Of a stretch of 64,000 bases of DNA, positions 46,778 through 54,875 are shown piece by piece. The stretch comes from CAVTOO01 sp963736355 (lineage in GTDB: Bacteria; Pseudomonadota; Alphaproteobacteria; Rhizobiales; Xanthobacteraceae): assembly GCA_963736355.1 (NCBI GenBank), contig CAVTOO010000004.1, positions 1 to 64,000 of the forward strand, in the 5' to 3' direction. Made by a program: the position numbers and the translations under genes. Every line of letters starts with the position of its first letter. The first letter of the stretch is position 1. The notes under the pieces were generated by a model. The model had not been told where the DNA came from, searched no databases, and was given only the letters and a program-made list of their open reading frames with translations.

Positions 46778-47064
46778 CCTTGCTTCTCCCTCCCCCTGAA
46801 AGGGGGAGGGTTGGGGTGGGGGTCATTTTCGCTGCGACGGTCCACCATCTCCGCAAATTCCCCCAGACTCACGCCCGTCACATTCAGCGCGCGCGCGACC
46901 GACTCCATCGACGGCCAGCGCGGCCGGCCGTTAGGCGCCATGCGTTTGGATTTGTTGAAGGCGGTGGCGTCGAGGCCGGCGCGCCGCGCCAGCCCCGAGG
47001 GCGTGAGTTCCGCTTTGGCGGCGAGCGCGTCGATCGCGGTCCAGATGTGCGAATGGGTCAGCAT
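46774..47064 (-). CDS. helix-turn-helix (XRE-like) regulator, probably truncated
   Basis: A 96-residue protein whose first 75 residues form a helix-turn-helix domain (SGLARRAGLDATAFNKSKR, SMESVARALNVTGVSLGEFAEMV). Related full-length proteins, as I recall them, continue into an S24 (LexA-type) peptidase domain. Here the frame runs into the repeat CCTGAAAGGGGGAGGG / TGGGGTGGGGGTC at 46785-46825 and ends as NPPPFRGREKQG, a repeat-encoded tail. It therefore looks truncated by repeat insertion. Its end overlaps the lysS 3' end. Confidence 0.6.
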   Translation of the reverse strand: MLTHSHIWTAIDALAAKAELTPSGLARRAGLDATAFNKSKRMAPNGRPRWPSMESVARALNVTGVSLGEFAEMVDRRSENDPHPNPPPFRGREKQG

Positions 47065-47157
47065 CAGTAGGAATATATCCCTATCGGGGACAATCCGCTA
47101 CTCTTTGCGTTGTCGTTTCGATAGCCTCCCAAAAACACCCATCGAAAGCTCCTAACC

Positions 47158-47496
47158 GTGCCCACCATCTATAAAATCTGCACGGCGCCCGCCTGGCGCG
47201 AAGCCGAACGCGCCGGCTTTTATTCCGGCAGCGACGACGACCGCCGCGACGGCTTCATTCACTTCTCCACCGCCGCGCAATTGGCCGGAACGCTGGCGAA
47301 ATACTTCACCGGCGAACCCGCTTTGTTTCTGATCGCGGTCGACGCCGACGGCCTCGCCGAAGAATTGCGCTGGGAGCCCGCCCGCGGCGGCGAACTCTTT
47401 CCCCATCTTTATGGCAATCTGGACCTCGCTCATGTTGTCAAAGTCCTGGATTTGCCGCTCCTGCCGGATGGTTCTCACAACGTCCCGGAGTTGTAA
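47158..47496 (+). CDS. DUF952 domain-containing protein
   Basis: A 112-residue protein from GTG 47158 (PTIYKICTAPAWREAERAGFY). The conserved DUF952 features are DGFIHFSTAAQLAGTLAKYF and LRWEPARGGELFPHLYG. The fold is related to glutathione-S-transferase-like or ADP-ribose-type families, but no activity is established. It lies three bases upstream of pyrD and is surely co-transcribed. Confidence 0.85.
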   Translation: MPTIYKICTAPAWREAERAGFYSGSDDDRRDGFIHFSTAAQLAGTLAKYFTGEPALFLIAVDADGLAEELRWEPARGGELFPHLYGNLDLAHVVKVLDLPLLPDGSHNVPEL

Positions 47497-47499
47497 GTC

Positions 47500-48589
47500 T
47501 TGATCCGTGCTTTCGATGCGTTGTCGCTGCCGCTGCTGCGGCTGATGGATGCGGAAGATGCGCATCGCCTTGCGATCCGCGGGCTTGGACTTCATTCCGC
47601 CTGCGGCGCCGCGCGATTCCGACGATCGGCTTTCGGTGCGCGCGTTCGGTTTGAATTTCCCCAATCCTGTCGGCATGGCCGCGGGCTTCGATAAAAACGC
47701 TGAGGTGCCGGACGCGGTGCTGCGGCTTGGCTTTGGCTTTATCGAGGTCGGCGGCGTGACGCCGCTGCCGCAGCAAGGCAATCCACGGCCGCGTCTGTTT
47801 CGCCTGACGCGCGACGAGGCGATCATTAACCGCTTGGGCCTGAACAATGACGGCGGGGACGCCGTGCTGAAACGGCTGACGGTGCGCAAGGACCGCGGCG
47901 GCATCGTTGGCATCAATATCGGCGCCAACAAGGATTCGTCTGATCGAACCGCAGACTACGTCAGGCTGATCGAACTCCTGGCGCCGGTGGTGAGCTATTT
48001 CTCGGTCAACGTGTCTTCGCCGAACACGCCGGGCCTGCGTAATCTGCAGCAGGCTTCCGCTCTCGACGATCTGCTGGCGCGGGTGATCGAGGCACGCGAC
48101 AAAAGCGTTGCCGGCAGCAAGCCGGTACTGCTCAAGATTGCACCGGATCTTTCGCTCGCCGAGCTTGACGATGTGGTGCAGGTGGCGCGCGCGCGCCGGA
48201 TCGACGGCATGATCGTCGGCAATACCACGCTGGCGCGGCCGACATGGCTGCGCGAGCAGCAGCTTGCGAAGGAGCAGGGCGGTTTGTCGGGCCGGCCGCT
48301 GTTTCGCCTTTCGACGCGAATGGTGGCGGAGACTTACGTTCGCGCGGAAGGGGCGTTCCCGCTGATCGGTGTCGGTGGCATCGACTCGGGCGGGGCGGCG
48401 CTGATGAAAATCCGCGCCGGTGCGACGCTGATCCAGCTCTACAGCGCGCTTGTCTATAAGGGGCTAGGACTGATCGAGATGATCAAGTCCGACCTCGCGA
48501 CCGCGCTGATCCGCGACAAGTACGACAAGCTGCAGGATATGGTCGGCGCCGATGCCGCCGCACTGACCGCAGAAACATGGCCGGCGTGA
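47500..48589 (+). CDS. pyrD: dihydroorotate dehydrogenase (quinone), apparent frameshift near 47585
   Basis: About 363 residues, class 2 membrane-associated FMN enzyme of pyrimidine synthesis. The start TTG 47500 gives MIRAFDALSLPLLRLMDAEDAHRLAI, the family's N-terminal membrane helix region. One inserted base near 47585 (cgggcttggac) moves the frame, then IPPAAPRDSDDRLSV, GLNFPNPVGMAAGFDKNAEVPD, the catalytic Ser in SVNVSSPNTPGLR and GVGGIDSGGAAL follow. A repeat palindrome at 48593 immediately after the stop may serve as 3' terminator. Confidence 0.9.
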
Positions 48590-48592
48590 GGG

Positions 48593-48678
48593 CCGGCTTT
48601 GATTAAATCAAAGCCAGGATTTGATTGACGCGTTTTCTTCACGCGAACCGGTTCCCACTTCGCTCGAAAACGCTATGG
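48593..48678 (-). repeat. composite repeat, copy B
   Basis: Inverted copy of the element at 13557-13650. Read on the minus strand it gives ATAGCGTTTTCGAGCGAAG, GGGAACCGGTTCGCGTG, AAGAAAACGCGTC and then the palindrome GGCTTTGATTTAATCAAAGCC. It begins four bases after the pyrD stop, so the palindrome could end pyrD transcription. Confidence 0.75.
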
Positions 48679-48679
48679 T

Positions 48680-48952
48680 TCAGCGCCCTCTCGCGCCGCC
48701 CGCCAGCCGCATGATCAGCCAGATCGGAACGACGATCACCGCGCCGAGCAGGAAGTAGCGCCACAGCCAGGCAATGGCGTCGAAACCCATATTCCAGATG
48801 CCGGCGACCAGCGCGCGGAAGCTCTCGACGATATTCCACGGATTGAGACCGAGCACGGACAGCACCACGCCGACCAGAACGGACAGCAGGATCAGCCGAA
48901 ATACGACCGCAAGCGGCGAGCCGCCCATCACGCGGTTCAATCCATCGCTCAT
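48680..48952 (-). CDS. small membrane protein (DUF6460-like)
   Basis: A 90-residue protein with two hydrophobic helices (VVFRLILLSVLVGVVLSVLG and FLLGAVIVVPIWLIMRLAGG) and the conserved middle LNPWNIVESFRALVAGIWNMGFDAI. The start ATG 48952 gives MSDGLNRVMGGSPLAV. The family assignment is from memory; the function is unknown. Confidence 0.65.
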   Translation of the reverse strand: MSDGLNRVMGGSPLAVVFRLILLSVLVGVVLSVLGLNPWNIVESFRALVAGIWNMGFDAIAWLWRYFLLGAVIVVPIWLIMRLAGGARGR

Positions 48953-49067
48953 TCGTCGGTCTCCAGGCACAGCCGCTCGGCACAAGCCGGCGCGCAGGCC
49001 GCTGTAGCAATTGGGAACCTTTTGTGCGGCGTCAAGATGGCTTGGCCGCGCAGCCGGGCGATCCGGA

Positions 49068-50724
49068 TCATTCGACGGTGACCGTCCCGGATTTCAGCAG
49101 CCGCTCCAGCGTCTCCAGCCGGTCGGCCTCGCGCGGGGGCTTGTCCCAGCGCAGCCGGGAAATTCGCGGGAAGCGCATGGCCAGCCCCGATTTGTGCCGC
49201 GTCGAACGCTGCAGGCCTTCGAACGCGACCTCCAGAACGAGGCCCTTGTCGGCCTCATGCGTCACCTCGCGCACCGGCCCGAATTTCTCGGTCGTGTTGC
49301 GCCTGACGAAGCGGTCGATCTCAACGCAGCTCTTCGTCGGTGAAACCGAAATAGGCCTTGCCGACGGGCACGAGCTGGTCGCCGTCCTCGCCCTTGGTCC
49401 AGACGCCGAAGGTGTAGTCGGAATAATAGGACGAGCGTTTGCCGTGGCCGCGCTGCGCATACATCAGAACGGCATCGACGGTGAACGGGTCGCGCTTCCA
49501 CTTCCACCATTGTCCCTTCGGCCGGCCAGGCAGATAAGCGGCGTCCTTGCGCTTGAGCATCACGCCTTCGACCGCTTCGGCATCCGCGCCGGCGTTGGAT
49601 TTCGCCGGATCGGCGCGCGCGTCGGCGAGTTCCTCCCATGTCGAGAACGGCACGACCGGCGACAAGTCGATGCGCGGATCGTTGAGGCGCTTGAGGAAGG
49701 CCGGCAGCATCTCGCGCCGCTCGGCGAATGGCAGCGCGCGCAGATCGTTCTCGCCGTCGGCGAGAAGATCATAAGCGCGCAGATGCATCGGAAATTCCTT
49801 GATCAGTTTCGGCGTGACGCTTTTGCGGTTGAGGCGTTGCTGCAGAACATTGAAACTCTGCACGCGCCCGTCGCGCACGACCAATAGCTCGCCGTCGAGC
49901 GCACCTTCCGTGCGCAGCGCAGGTAGCAGGTCGGGAAAGCCCTTCGAGATATCCTCGCCGGTGCGCGAATAGAGCCGCGTGACAAGATTGCCGTCCTCGC
50001 CGCGGCCGGTGACCGCCTGCACGCGAATACCGTCCCACTTCCACTCTGCGGTGAAATCGGCCGGATCCAGCGACGCGAAGTCGGTCTCGTCGATTGCATG
50101 CGCGAGCATCACCGGCCGGAACGGCGCGGGGTCGCGATTGACGGGCTTCTCGGCGCGGCCTTCGAGCCAGGCGAACAGCTCCGCATAGGGCGGCGCAAGA
50201 CCCGGCCACAACAACTCGACGTCGTGCGCTTCCTTGTCGCCCAGTGCAGCGGCGGCGGTCTTCGCAAGCCGCGCCGAGATGCCGATACGCATCGCGCCGG
50301 TGACGAGCTTCAGCAGCGCCCAGCGTCCCGTCTCGTCGAGCTGATCGAGCCATGCCGCGAGTTGCGCCGGCAGGTCCTTTTTCGGCAAATCGCTGAGCGT
50401 CGAAACGACGTCGGTCAGCGTCGGAGGCGGCGGAGAGTTGGTGGCGCGTTCGTCTTTCGGCCACATCAGTGCGACGGTTTCCGACAGGTCGCCGACATAG
50501 TCGTAGGACAGTTTGAACAGCGTCTCGTCCGCGCGCGACGCGATCAGGTCACGAATGAGGCCGGCCTTGGCGTGCTTGAACGACAGTGCGCCGGTCAGTG
50601 CCGCGAGCGCCCAGCCGCGGTCCGGATCGGGCGTCTCGCGCAAATAGCCGGTGACGAGCCGCAGCTTGTTGTTGCGGCCCGGCTCATAGGCAATGCGGTC
50701 GAGCAGTTCGGCGAAGCGGTTCAT
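49068..50724 (-). CDS. ATP-dependent DNA ligase (cisplatin-damage-response type), apparent frameshift near 49323
   Basis: About 551 residues. The nucleotidyltransferase motif I lysine is in EWKWDGIRVQ (KxDGxR). Motif III is seen as ALDGELLVVRDG, motif IV as AEAVEGVMLKRKDAAY and motif V as QWWKWKRDPFTVDAVLM. One inserted T near 49323 (gctgcgttgag) cuts the C-terminal OB region; repair gives EELREIDRFVRRNTTEKFGPVREV. It starts four bases inside the 3' end of the exonuclease gene. This is the ligase that clusters with Lhr-type helicase, MPE and exonuclease genes (cf. 50721-51773 and 54876-58132). Confidence 0.9.
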
Positions 50725-51773
50725 GGCTCTTTCGCCACCTCTTTCGCTTCCAGCTCCGCATCGATGTCCTCATCTTCGTCGCCGTAACCAACCAGCGCGA
50801 GAGGCCGCGCCTTCAGCCCTTGCGTCTCGCACCAGTGCACCAGCGCGTCTTCCTGCCCGTGCGTCACCCAGATTTCGCCGGCGCCGGTCGCCTTGATGGT
50901 GGCCAGCAAACCGTCCCAGTCGGCATGGTCGGAGATCACGAGCGGCAATTCGACGCCATGCTGACGGGCGCGGGCGCGCACGCGCATCCAGCCCGAAGCG
51001 AAGCACGACAGCGGATCGGGAAAGCGCCGCGCCCATAAATCCGTAATGGCGCTCGGCGGCGCCAGCGTGATGGTGCCGGCGAGCGCGGCCTTGGTTTCGC
51101 CCTTGGCCAGCCGAACCTCGCCGAGGTCGATGCCGCGGCTCTGGTAATAGTGCGTCAGCGTTTCCATCGCGCCATGCAGATAGATCGGGGCGTCGTAGCC
51201 GGCCTGGCGGATCAGGGCGATGACGCGCTGCGCCTTGCCGAGCGAGTAGGCACCGACGAGATGGGCGCGATCGGGAAAGATTTTGACCGAATGCAGAAGC
51301 TTGCGGATTTCGCCCTCGGCGTCGCCATGCCGGAACACCGGCAGCCCGAATGTCGCCTCGGTAATGAAGACGTCGCAGGGGATCAGTTCAAACGGCGCAC
51401 AGGTCGGGTCCGGCTTGTCCTTGTAATCGCCGGAGGCCACGATGCGCAGTTTGCCGCATTCGACCGCGATCTGCGCGGAACCGAGCACATGTCCCGCCGG
51501 GCGGAAGGTGACGGTGGTGGTGCCGAGCTTGATCGTCTCGCCGTAGCGGATTTCCTGCGTGGTTTTGGCGAAATTCTCGCCGTAGCGCAGCCGCATCATG
51601 TCGAGCGTCTCGCGCGTCGCCAGCACGGCCTCATGGCCCGGCCGTGCATGGTCGGAATGGGCGTGTGTGATCAGCGCGCGCTTGACCGGGCGCACCGGGT
51701 CGATGTGGAAATCGCCCGGACGGCAGCACAGGCCCTGGGATGTCGGAACAAGGATGTCGTGCGGGCGCATCAT
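50721..51773 (-). CDS. ligase-associated DNA exonuclease (metallo-beta-lactamase / beta-CASP fold)
   Basis: A 350-residue protein from ATG 51773. The metal-binding motif HxHxDH appears as THAHSDHARPG, with AGHVLGSAQIAVE, VASGDYKDKPDPTCAPFE and ITEATFGLP further on, and a C-terminal ISDHADWDGLL. These mark the RNase J/Artemis-like ligase-associated exonuclease. Its stop overlaps the ligase start (ATGA), so the pair is coupled. Confidence 0.9.
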   Translation of the reverse strand: MMRPHDILVPTSQGLCCRPGDFHIDPVRPVKRALITHAHSDHARPGHEAVLATRETLDMMRLRYGENFAKTTQEIRYGETIKLGTTTVTFRPAGHVLGSAQIAVECGKLRIVASGDYKDKPDPTCAPFELIPCDVFITEATFGLPVFRHGDAEGEIRKLLHSVKIFPDRAHLVGAYSLGKAQRVIALIRQAGYDAPIYLHGAMETLTHYYQSRGIDLGEVRLAKGETKAALAGTITLAPPSAITDLWARRFPDPLSCFASGWMRVRARARQHGVELPLVISDHADWDGLLATIKATGAGEIWVTHGQEDALVHWCETQGLKARPLALVGYGDEDEDIDAELEAKEVAKEP

Positions 51774-51784
51774 GTGTTGTTGTT

Positions 51785-51832
51785 GGAGAATGATCTGTCC
51801 GGAAACTGGTTCCCCCTTTCCGGCATCATGCT
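51785..51832 (-). repeat. REP-type palindrome, family 1, degenerate copy
   Basis: Read on the minus strand: AAGCATGATGCCGGAAAGG, GGGAACCAGTTTCCGG, ACAGATCATTCTCC. This matches the family at 21958 with scattered changes. It sits in the short divergent gap between exonuclease and methyltransferase genes. Confidence 0.65.
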
Positions 51833-51874
51833 TTATATAAGCGCTTGGACATAAACCGCACGGTTCCCTCGCGC

Positions 51875-52801
51875 ATGCCCGCGCCCCTGTTTTTTTCCTC
51901 CGGCGACCTGATTGCCGACCGCCGCTACGATTTTGCCAGCGACCTGCAATTGCGCGGCGATCTCGACGGGGCAAAGGATATCTTGATTCAGGCCGTCGAA
52001 CTCGCCCCCGGCTTTGCCTCGGCCTGGTTCAAGCTCGGCGACATCCGGGAACAACTGGGTGAACCCGAGGATGCAATCGTCGCCTATCGGCGTGCCGTTG
52101 CGGCCGATGAAGCCGACCATCACGGCGCGAAATTGCGCCTGATCCGTCTTGGCGCCGCGCCGATGGCCGAGATGACGCCGGGCTATGTGCGCGCGCTGTT
52201 CGATCAGTACGCGCCACGCTTCGACCGCGCCTTGCGCGAGCATCTCGAATACCGGGGCCCCGAGATTTTGCGCGATGCCCTTATCGATGCATGTCAGGCC
52301 TTCAAGCGTGTGGTGCATTTCCGCCGCGCGCTCGATCTCGGTTGCGGCACGGGTCTCGCCGCCGATGCGCTGGCGACCGCCGTCGATGAGTTCATCGGCG
52401 TCGACCTGTCGCCGGGCATGCTGGCCAAGGCGAAGGCGCGAAACATCTATGCCGCGTTGAAAGCCTGCGACATGCTCGCAGCCCTGAAGGACGAGGGATC
52501 TGCGTCCGTCGATCTGGTTCTGGCGGCGGATGCGTTCGTCTATGTCGGCGATCTTGCGCCGATGTGCGCCGAGACGGCGCGCGTGCTGCGCCCAAAGGGT
52601 GTGTTCGCCTTCACCGTCGAAACGCACGCGGGCGAGGGCGCCATTCTCGGTGCGCCGCTGCGTTACGCACACGCAGCCGCGTATCTGCGCGACACGCTCA
52701 CGCAGGCCGGTTTGAATGTCGTGCTGCTGCGCGAGGTGTCCACCCGCATCGATGCCGGCGTGCCGGTGCCGGGTCTGGTTGTGGTGGCGGCGAAGCCGTG
52801 A
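51875..52801 (+). CDS. class I SAM-dependent methyltransferase with N-terminal TPR segment
   Basis: A 308-residue protein. Residues about 10-90 form two TPR-like helical hairpins (DLDGAKDILIQAVELAPGFASAWFKLGDI; EDAIVAYRRAVAADE). The Rossmann methyltransferase domain has motif I LDLGCGTGLAADAL, motif II FIGVDLSPGML and DLVLAADAFVYVGDL. The tail is VPVPGLVVVAAKP. TTG 51845 is an alternative start adding ten residues. TPR plus methyltransferase suggests a protein partner, but the substrate is unknown. It lies between the two arms of the repair module. Confidence 0.75.
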   Translation: MPAPLFFSSGDLIADRRYDFASDLQLRGDLDGAKDILIQAVELAPGFASAWFKLGDIREQLGEPEDAIVAYRRAVAADEADHHGAKLRLIRLGAAPMAEMTPGYVRALFDQYAPRFDRALREHLEYRGPEILRDALIDACQAFKRVVHFRRALDLGCGTGLAADALATAVDEFIGVDLSPGMLAKAKARNIYAALKACDMLAALKDEGSASVDLVLAADAFVYVGDLAPMCAETARVLRPKGVFAFTVETHAGEGAILGAPLRYAHAAAYLRDTLTQAGLNVVLLREVSTRIDAGVPVPGLVVVAAKP

Positions 52802-52864
52802 CGGCTTCAGTTGCGCGGTTTCGGATTGTTAGCCAGCCAGCTGTGGTAGCTGCCCAGCAGGACA

Positions 52865-53160
52865 TTACTCGCCCCGATCGCAGAGAAAGCGCGCATCTTT
52901 TTCCCGTTCCTCCCATGTGGCGCCCGGGACGCAGGCGCGGTCTCGTTCGGAATGGGCTCGCGCTTTGCCGTGTCGGCGGTGCCGATTTGATGAGCCCGGC
53001 TTGCCTGCGCGCGCTGCAGGTCAATGCTTCGAAGTTGGTTTTGGTCGGCTTCGTGCAATCGACTTCGGCGAAGCTTGGCTGTGTGGTCGACAAGACAAAT
53101 CGCCGAGCAGAGAAACGCGATGCAGGCGACGGAGGCGAGCGCTTCTGAAAAACGGTTCAT
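52865..53160 (-). pseudogene. possible exported LprI-like protein, broken by two frameshifts
   Basis: ATG 53160 opens a signal peptide (MNRFSEALASVACIAFLCSA). Conserved-looking pieces then appear in successive frames: QPSFAEVDCTKPTKTNFEALTC (Cys pattern of LprI-like lysozyme-inhibitor domains) in the second frame and HSERDRACVPGATWEEREKD, ending LCDRGE at TAA 52865, in the third. An uninterrupted alternative frame reads to 52807 but lacks the Cys pattern. The family guess is tentative. Confidence 0.35.
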
Positions 53161-53242
53161 GAAAATAACTCCGGCTGAAAGCGCCATCTAATCATGCCGG
53201 CTGCTCTCTTGCCGAGAGTTCAGCAACGACATCTCGCAAAAC

Positions 53243-53270
53243 AAAAACCCCGGCGCGAGGCCGGGGTTTT
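53243..53270 (-). terminator. rho-independent terminator downstream of the double-barrel OMP gene
   Basis: A CCCCGGC / GCCGGGG stem with loop GCGAG, AAAAA on the left giving a T-run in minus-strand RNA and TTTT on the right. It sits 22 bp beyond the stop of the minus-strand outer-membrane protein gene. Confidence 0.85.
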
Positions 53271-53292
53271 GTATCCGTGAATGTCTGATCGC

Positions 53293-54696
53293 TCAGTACT
53301 TCGCGATCACCGGGCCACCGAAGCGGTAGTTGATGCCGGTGCGGAAGACGTGGTTGGTCACGTCGGTCGTGAACGTGTGCGGCGCAACCTGCGTGTAGCT
53401 GTTCGTGGTGCTGCCGAGATCGATGTAGAGATACTCGGCTTTCGCGGTCCAGTTCGGGCCGCCGATCAGGCCGAAGAAGTCGAACGGCCGTTCGATGCCG
53501 CCGCCCACCGTCCAGCCGGTCTTGGTCTCGCTGAAGTTGCGGTTCGTGAGCGCGCCGCCGATGAATTCGGTCACGTCAGCCTCGACCTTGCCGTAGGCCA
53601 GACCGCCAGTGAGATAGAACAGCGTCGGGCCCGTTGCGTAGCCAACGCGGCCACGCACTGTGCCGAACCACGGCAACGTCTGCTCGGTGGCGAAGCTGCC
53701 GCCGCCGGCGACCGAACAACGCAGCACGCAGACCGTATCCTTTTGCGTGGAGCCCTGGAAATCGGCCTCGAGGCCGAGCAACCAGTTGGACGCCTGCCAG
53801 TTGTAGCCGATCTGCGCGCCGCCGATGAAGCCGGTCGGGGCGGACACAAACTGCTCGCCGGACGCCGCGGGAATCACGAGGCTGTTGTCGTGACGGCTGA
53901 TGCCGGAACCCAGATTGGCGCCGACGTAGAGGCCGTTCCAATTGGCGAGCGGCTGCTGCGCCAGCATCGTGCCGCCGAGACGATAATTCAGACCGGCGCG
54001 GAAGACGTGGTTGCGGACGTCCTGCGAATAGACATGCCGCGCGCCGGCGAAAGTGTAGGTCGCGTCGATACTGCCGAGATCGACGTACAGATATTCGATC
54101 TTGCCGGTCCAGTTGCCGCCGAGCGCAGCTTCAACGCCGCTGCCCAGCGTCCAACCGGTCTTGGTGTCGCTGAAATTGAACGTGCCGGGAACGCCGCCGC
54201 TGACCTCGGCAATCGTCGTCTCTGCGTTGCCGTAGGCAAAACCGCCGGTGTAGTAGGCCAAGATACCGTTGCCGATCGTGTAGCCGAAGCGGCCACGCAC
54301 GGTGCCGAACCACGACAGGTTCTGTTCGACGTTCGCTGCAAGCAGCGGGGAAACGCACTGGAACAAGCAGTGTTGCTCGCTCTGGCCGCTGGCCTGGATG
54401 TCGGCCTCAACACCGAGAACCCAGTTGCCGAACTGCCAGTTGTAGCCGGCCTGCACGCCGCCGATGCCGCCGATCGGCACGCCGGTCACGCTGGTACCCA
54501 AAGGGGCGGTCGGAACATTCAGGATGGTGGAATGTTCGCCGACACCGAGACCAGCGTTCACGCCGAGGTAGAAACCAGTCCAGTTGTAAGCGGACACCGG
54601 CGCCATCGCCTTGTAGACCGGCGCCCTCATATCTGCGGCGCTCGCGGTGCTGGCGAAAGCAACAATGGCGGAAGCCGCCAACAGAACCTTTTTCAT
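53293..54696 (-). CDS. outer-membrane protein with two tandem Omp25/RopB-like beta-barrel domains
   Basis: 467 residues from ATG 54696, with signal peptide MKKVLLAASAIVAFAST ending ASAADMRAP. Two homologous barrels follow in one chain. The first runs from YNWTGFYLGVNAGLG to VFRAGLNYRLGG (about residues 36-242), the second from NWNGLYVGANLGSG to VFRTGINYRFGG, ending VIAKY (about 252-467). Each half has WFGTVRGR..GY, YLTGG/YYTGG..AYG and a WTVGGG-type strand. The usual family protein is one barrel of about 200-250 residues, so this is an intragenic duplication. Two Cys per repeat (CLFQC, CVLRC) sit in equivalent loops. Confidence 0.88.
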   Translation of the reverse strand: MKKVLLAASAIVAFASTASAADMRAPVYKAMAPVSAYNWTGFYLGVNAGLGVGEHSTILNVPTAPLGTSVTGVPIGGIGGVQAGYNWQFGNWVLGVEADIQASGQSEQHCLFQCVSPLLAANVEQNLSWFGTVRGRFGYTIGNGILAYYTGGFAYGNAETTIAEVSGGVPGTFNFSDTKTGWTLGSGVEAALGGNWTGKIEYLYVDLGSIDATYTFAGARHVYSQDVRNHVFRAGLNYRLGGTMLAQQPLANWNGLYVGANLGSGISRHDNSLVIPAASGEQFVSAPTGFIGGAQIGYNWQASNWLLGLEADFQGSTQKDTVCVLRCSVAGGGSFATEQTLPWFGTVRGRVGYATGPTLFYLTGGLAYGKVEADVTEFIGGALTNRNFSETKTGWTVGGGIERPFDFFGLIGGPNWTAKAEYLYIDLGSTTNSYTQVAPHTFTTDVTNHVFRTGINYRFGGPVIAKY

Positions 54697-54875
54697 GAAA
54701 ATCCCCAAATCCCCGGACAGTGCTGAAAGAGTATCGCGAGCGGGGCGAAAAGTCTGTGCTCCGGCAGCCACAGTGCCGGTCAAAAGCGCCCCGTTTTGAG
54801 CTTAAAAAAGTATAAAAGAAACAATCGCTTCGGGCTCATCGAGTCGTCCTGCCAACCCGGTTTTACGGTGGATAT

